A DNA stretch of 64,000 nucleotides, from positions 1,116,001 to 1,180,000 of the forward strand of contig NZ_JAFMSU010000002.1 in assembly GCF_017916365.1 (NCBI RefSeq), in the 5' to 3' direction. The position numbers were made by a program, and so were the translations under genes. The notes beneath the pieces were generated by a model. That model was not told the DNA's origin. It did not search any database and saw only the letters and a program-made list of their open reading frames with translations. Source of the DNA: Rufibacter roseolus. Its GTDB lineage: Bacteria > Bacteroidota > Bacteroidia > Cytophagales > Hymenobacteraceae. The first letter of the stretch is position 1. Each line of letters begins with the position of its first letter. Of this stretch, positions 62,397 to 64,000 are shown piece after piece.

Positions 62397-62735
62397 ATGG
62401 AAACGACCAACAGCAGATTGACGCAACTCCTGGCCTTCTACGAAGAAGATCCGAACGATCCGTTCACCATGTACGCCATCGCGACGGAATACCGCCCTAC
62501 AGACCCCGCAAAGGCGCGCTTCTTCTACGAAAAACTGCTGGCCGAGCATCCAGAGTACGTAGGCACCTACTACCACGCGGCCAGTCTCTATCTGCAGCTA
62601 GAGGAGCCGGAGCTTGCCAAACAGGCGTACCAGAAAGGCATGCAAATTAGCCGGCAGTTGGGCCAACTACATGCCTTCTCAGAGTTGCAGCAGGCCTACA
62701 ACAAGATGATGGGTTTAGATTACGAAGATGATTAA
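62397..62735 (+). CDS. Small tetratricopeptide-repeat protein
   Basis: 112 residues, cytoplasmic. Two TPR-like helical hairpins: RLTQLLAFYEEDPNDPFTMY-AIATEY and KARFFYEKLLAEHPEYVGTY-YHAASLYLQ, followed by KQAYQKGMQISRQLGQLHAF. Such stand-alone TPR proteins are protein-protein adaptors, widely conserved in Bacteroidota next to etf genes without known function. Divergent from etfB with ~62 bp between starts. Confidence 0.85.
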   Translation: METTNSRLTQLLAFYEEDPNDPFTMYAIATEYRPTDPAKARFFYEKLLAEHPEYVGTYYHAASLYLQLEEPELAKQAYQKGMQISRQLGQLHAFSELQQAYNKMMGLDYEDD

Positions 62736-62790
62736 AAAATAGTTTGCATGCATACTATTTTTGCGTTTTTATTCAAATTATACCCCTTTT

Positions 62791-62855
62791 AGGCCGAAAA
62801 CCTGCTTTGCTCCCGCCCTTTCAGGCACCTGGTGAGACAAAGCTGTTTTCGGCCT
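62791..62855 (+). terminator. Terminator after the TPR gene
   Basis: AGGCCGAAAAC (62791-62801) / GTTTTCGGCCT (62845-62855), with CTTTG/CAAAG pairing further in, followed by TATTTTTT. Long loop of ~30 nt. Confidence 0.65.
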
Positions 62856-63126
62856 TATTTTTTGAAAATAGCCTGGAAAGAGCCAGGCAAAAGTCCTATT
62901 CCTCTGGCTATCTCCTTTTCAGGTTTCTCCTGTATCATAAGCCCTCTTCTCTTTATCTCTTCTCATTTCACCTGCATCCTGGAAAAGGCTAGGTGAAAGT
63001 AGGGTTACGCCTATCTCCTTCACTTTACCCATATGTTGTTCAAATACTTACCTAATATTTAGGTTAATCTAAACTTTTAATTAGCTTTACCTGTAGAGTT
63101 ATTTAGTTAAATCTTAGCTACGTTCT
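62856..63126. other. Upstream region of the outer-membrane protein gene
   Basis: 270 bp with no gene. It holds AATAGCCTGG / CCAGG short pairing at ~62866-62888 and a TAGCTTTA sequence near 63082-63089 that is one base from the TAnnTTTG box. Confidence 0.35.
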
Positions 63127-63915
63127 ATGAAAATAACTTTACTTCTCCTGTTAGAGATACTGCCCTTTCTATGCCTGGCGCAAACCGGTCAGGATAGCCT
63201 CAGAGTAAAGCAACCCCTTGAAACGGACCGGCCTGACCAAACGGAGTCTTCCAGCGTGGTGCCATTGGGCACGCTACAGGTGGAAAGTGGTTTTTTCTGG
63301 CAGGTGGAACGACGGAAGGGTCAGAAGATCACCGATGTTCTTTACCCTACCGTTCTCCTGCGCGTGGGCCTGCTGGAAAGAATGGAACTGCGGTTTATAA
63401 CTGAATACTGTAAGTCAACCCTGATCAATGACCGGGGAGCGACTTCCAAACGGGGGTTGAATGCTATGGCGGTGGGCACCAAAATCTATATAACTGAGGA
63501 AAAAGGATTGATCCCTGAAATATCCCTGCTGGGGCACCTTACCCTTCCCTCAGGCTCCTCAGAATTCCGCCCCACCTACGTGGCCCCAGATTTCAGGCTG
63601 TCCCTCTCCCACACCCTGACCAACTCTCTCTGCTTAGGCTATAATTTAGGCTACCACTGGGATGGCGGCACCCCGGAAGGAACCGGCATCTACACCTTGT
63701 CTTTGGCAGCGGATATCAGTGAACGATCGGGGGCGTATGTAGAAGTGTTCGGCGACAAGCCGGAGAAAGGAAGCTGGTGCCACTCAGCCGATGCGGGCTT
63801 CACCTTTTCTCCCCGTTATAATATCCAACTGGATGTATCCATGGCCGTGGGAATCACCTCAGCGTCCCCGGATTACTATCTGAACGCCGGCCTTAGTTTC
63901 AGGATACCCAGGTAA
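63127..63915 (+). CDS. Outer-membrane beta-barrel protein (MetA-pathway/transporter-like)
   Basis: 262 residues. Signal peptide MKITLLLLLEILPFLCLAQ. The start of the mature protein, LETDRPDQTESSSVVPLGTL-QVESGFFW, is the hallmark of the Bacteroidota branch of the phenol-degradation MetA-like (PF13557) barrels. Short amphipathic strands follow (LPSGSSEFRPTYVAPDFRLS, LCLGYNLGYHW) and it ends LNAGLSFRIPR. Function unknown; probably a small outer-membrane channel. It is smaller than the barrel at 2.2-3.3 kb and not closely similar to it. Confidence 0.8.
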   Translation: MKITLLLLLEILPFLCLAQTGQDSLRVKQPLETDRPDQTESSSVVPLGTLQVESGFFWQVERRKGQKITDVLYPTVLLRVGLLERMELRFITEYCKSTLINDRGATSKRGLNAMAVGTKIYITEEKGLIPEISLLGHLTLPSGSSEFRPTYVAPDFRLSLSHTLTNSLCLGYNLGYHWDGGTPEGTGIYTLSLAADISERSGAYVEVFGDKPEKGSWCHSADAGFTFSPRYNIQLDVSMAVGITSASPDYYLNAGLSFRIPR

Positions 63916-64000
63916 ATTGTCTTAGCTTTCTTTTTGTGAGGAAACCTGCTTCTTTGCCTGACCTAAAGGCAAACTCGTTCAGGAAATACATTTCAATAAT

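Overview
The window looks like chromosomal DNA of an aerobic Bacteroidota bacterium, most likely family Hymenobacteraceae (Rufibacter/Nibribacter-like). Signs of this are SusC/SusD/SusE proteins, type IX secretion (T9SS) C-terminal sorting domains, GldA/GldF/GldG, AT-rich leaders with TAnnTTTG-type -7 boxes instead of Shine-Dalgarno sites, and roughly 50% GC. The genus is an inference from protein style, not a search result. No rRNA, CRISPR array, intact insertion sequence or prophage was seen. One tRNA-Ser(GGA) is present.

Layout. 0-5 kb: the 3' end of a KUP potassium transporter, a VOC protein, a GlcG/HbpS-like protein, an outer-membrane barrel, then a gene-poor scar with a serine-recombinase remnant beside tRNA-Ser. 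4.6-12.3 kb: a mostly minus-strand block with asparaginase, TatD nuclease, two GT2 glycosyltransferases, a NodB deacetylase, a SpoIIE-type phosphatase and an LPG-synthase/flippase-like membrane protein. 12.3-21.4 kb: housekeeping genes (ruvC, HIT, greA, ppx, ppk1, gyrB, ROK sugar kinase). 21.9-25.2 kb: two tandem secreted proteins that combine a phage-type S74 intramolecular chaperone with a T9SS sorting domain. 25.4-51.3 kb: a GH1-like enzyme and a large starch/maltodextrin utilisation locus. 51.4-64 kb: GNAT, gldG/gldF/gldA, two SDR enzymes, a DUF695-RraB-like protein, an MlaE/MlaF lipid transporter, a BFN-etfA-etfB operon, a TPR protein and a second outer-membrane barrel.

How the starch locus works (family knowledge plus inference). 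Surface or secreted GH13 amylases, one T9SS-exported and one a lipoprotein, cut starch. SusE and SusD bind the fragments and SusC imports them through the outer membrane. Periplasmic GH13 enzymes trim them to maltose, and an SLC45-like MFS carrier takes maltose into the cytoplasm. GH65 maltose phosphorylase gives glucose plus beta-glucose-1-phosphate, beta-phosphoglucomutase makes glucose-6-phosphate, and the ROK kinase upstream could phosphorylate the free glucose. A LacI-family regulator is divergent from susC, and a CG-centred palindrome (GAAATCGATTTC) recurs in front of susC, an esterase gene and, as a degenerate copy, lacI itself.

The least explained material is non-coding. At least fourteen copies of a 33-37 nt imperfect palindrome lie strictly between genes. 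There is also a 143 bp inverted-repeat element, a GATAC-rich leader repeat shared by two unrelated genes, and a terminator-like hairpin in the greA leader.
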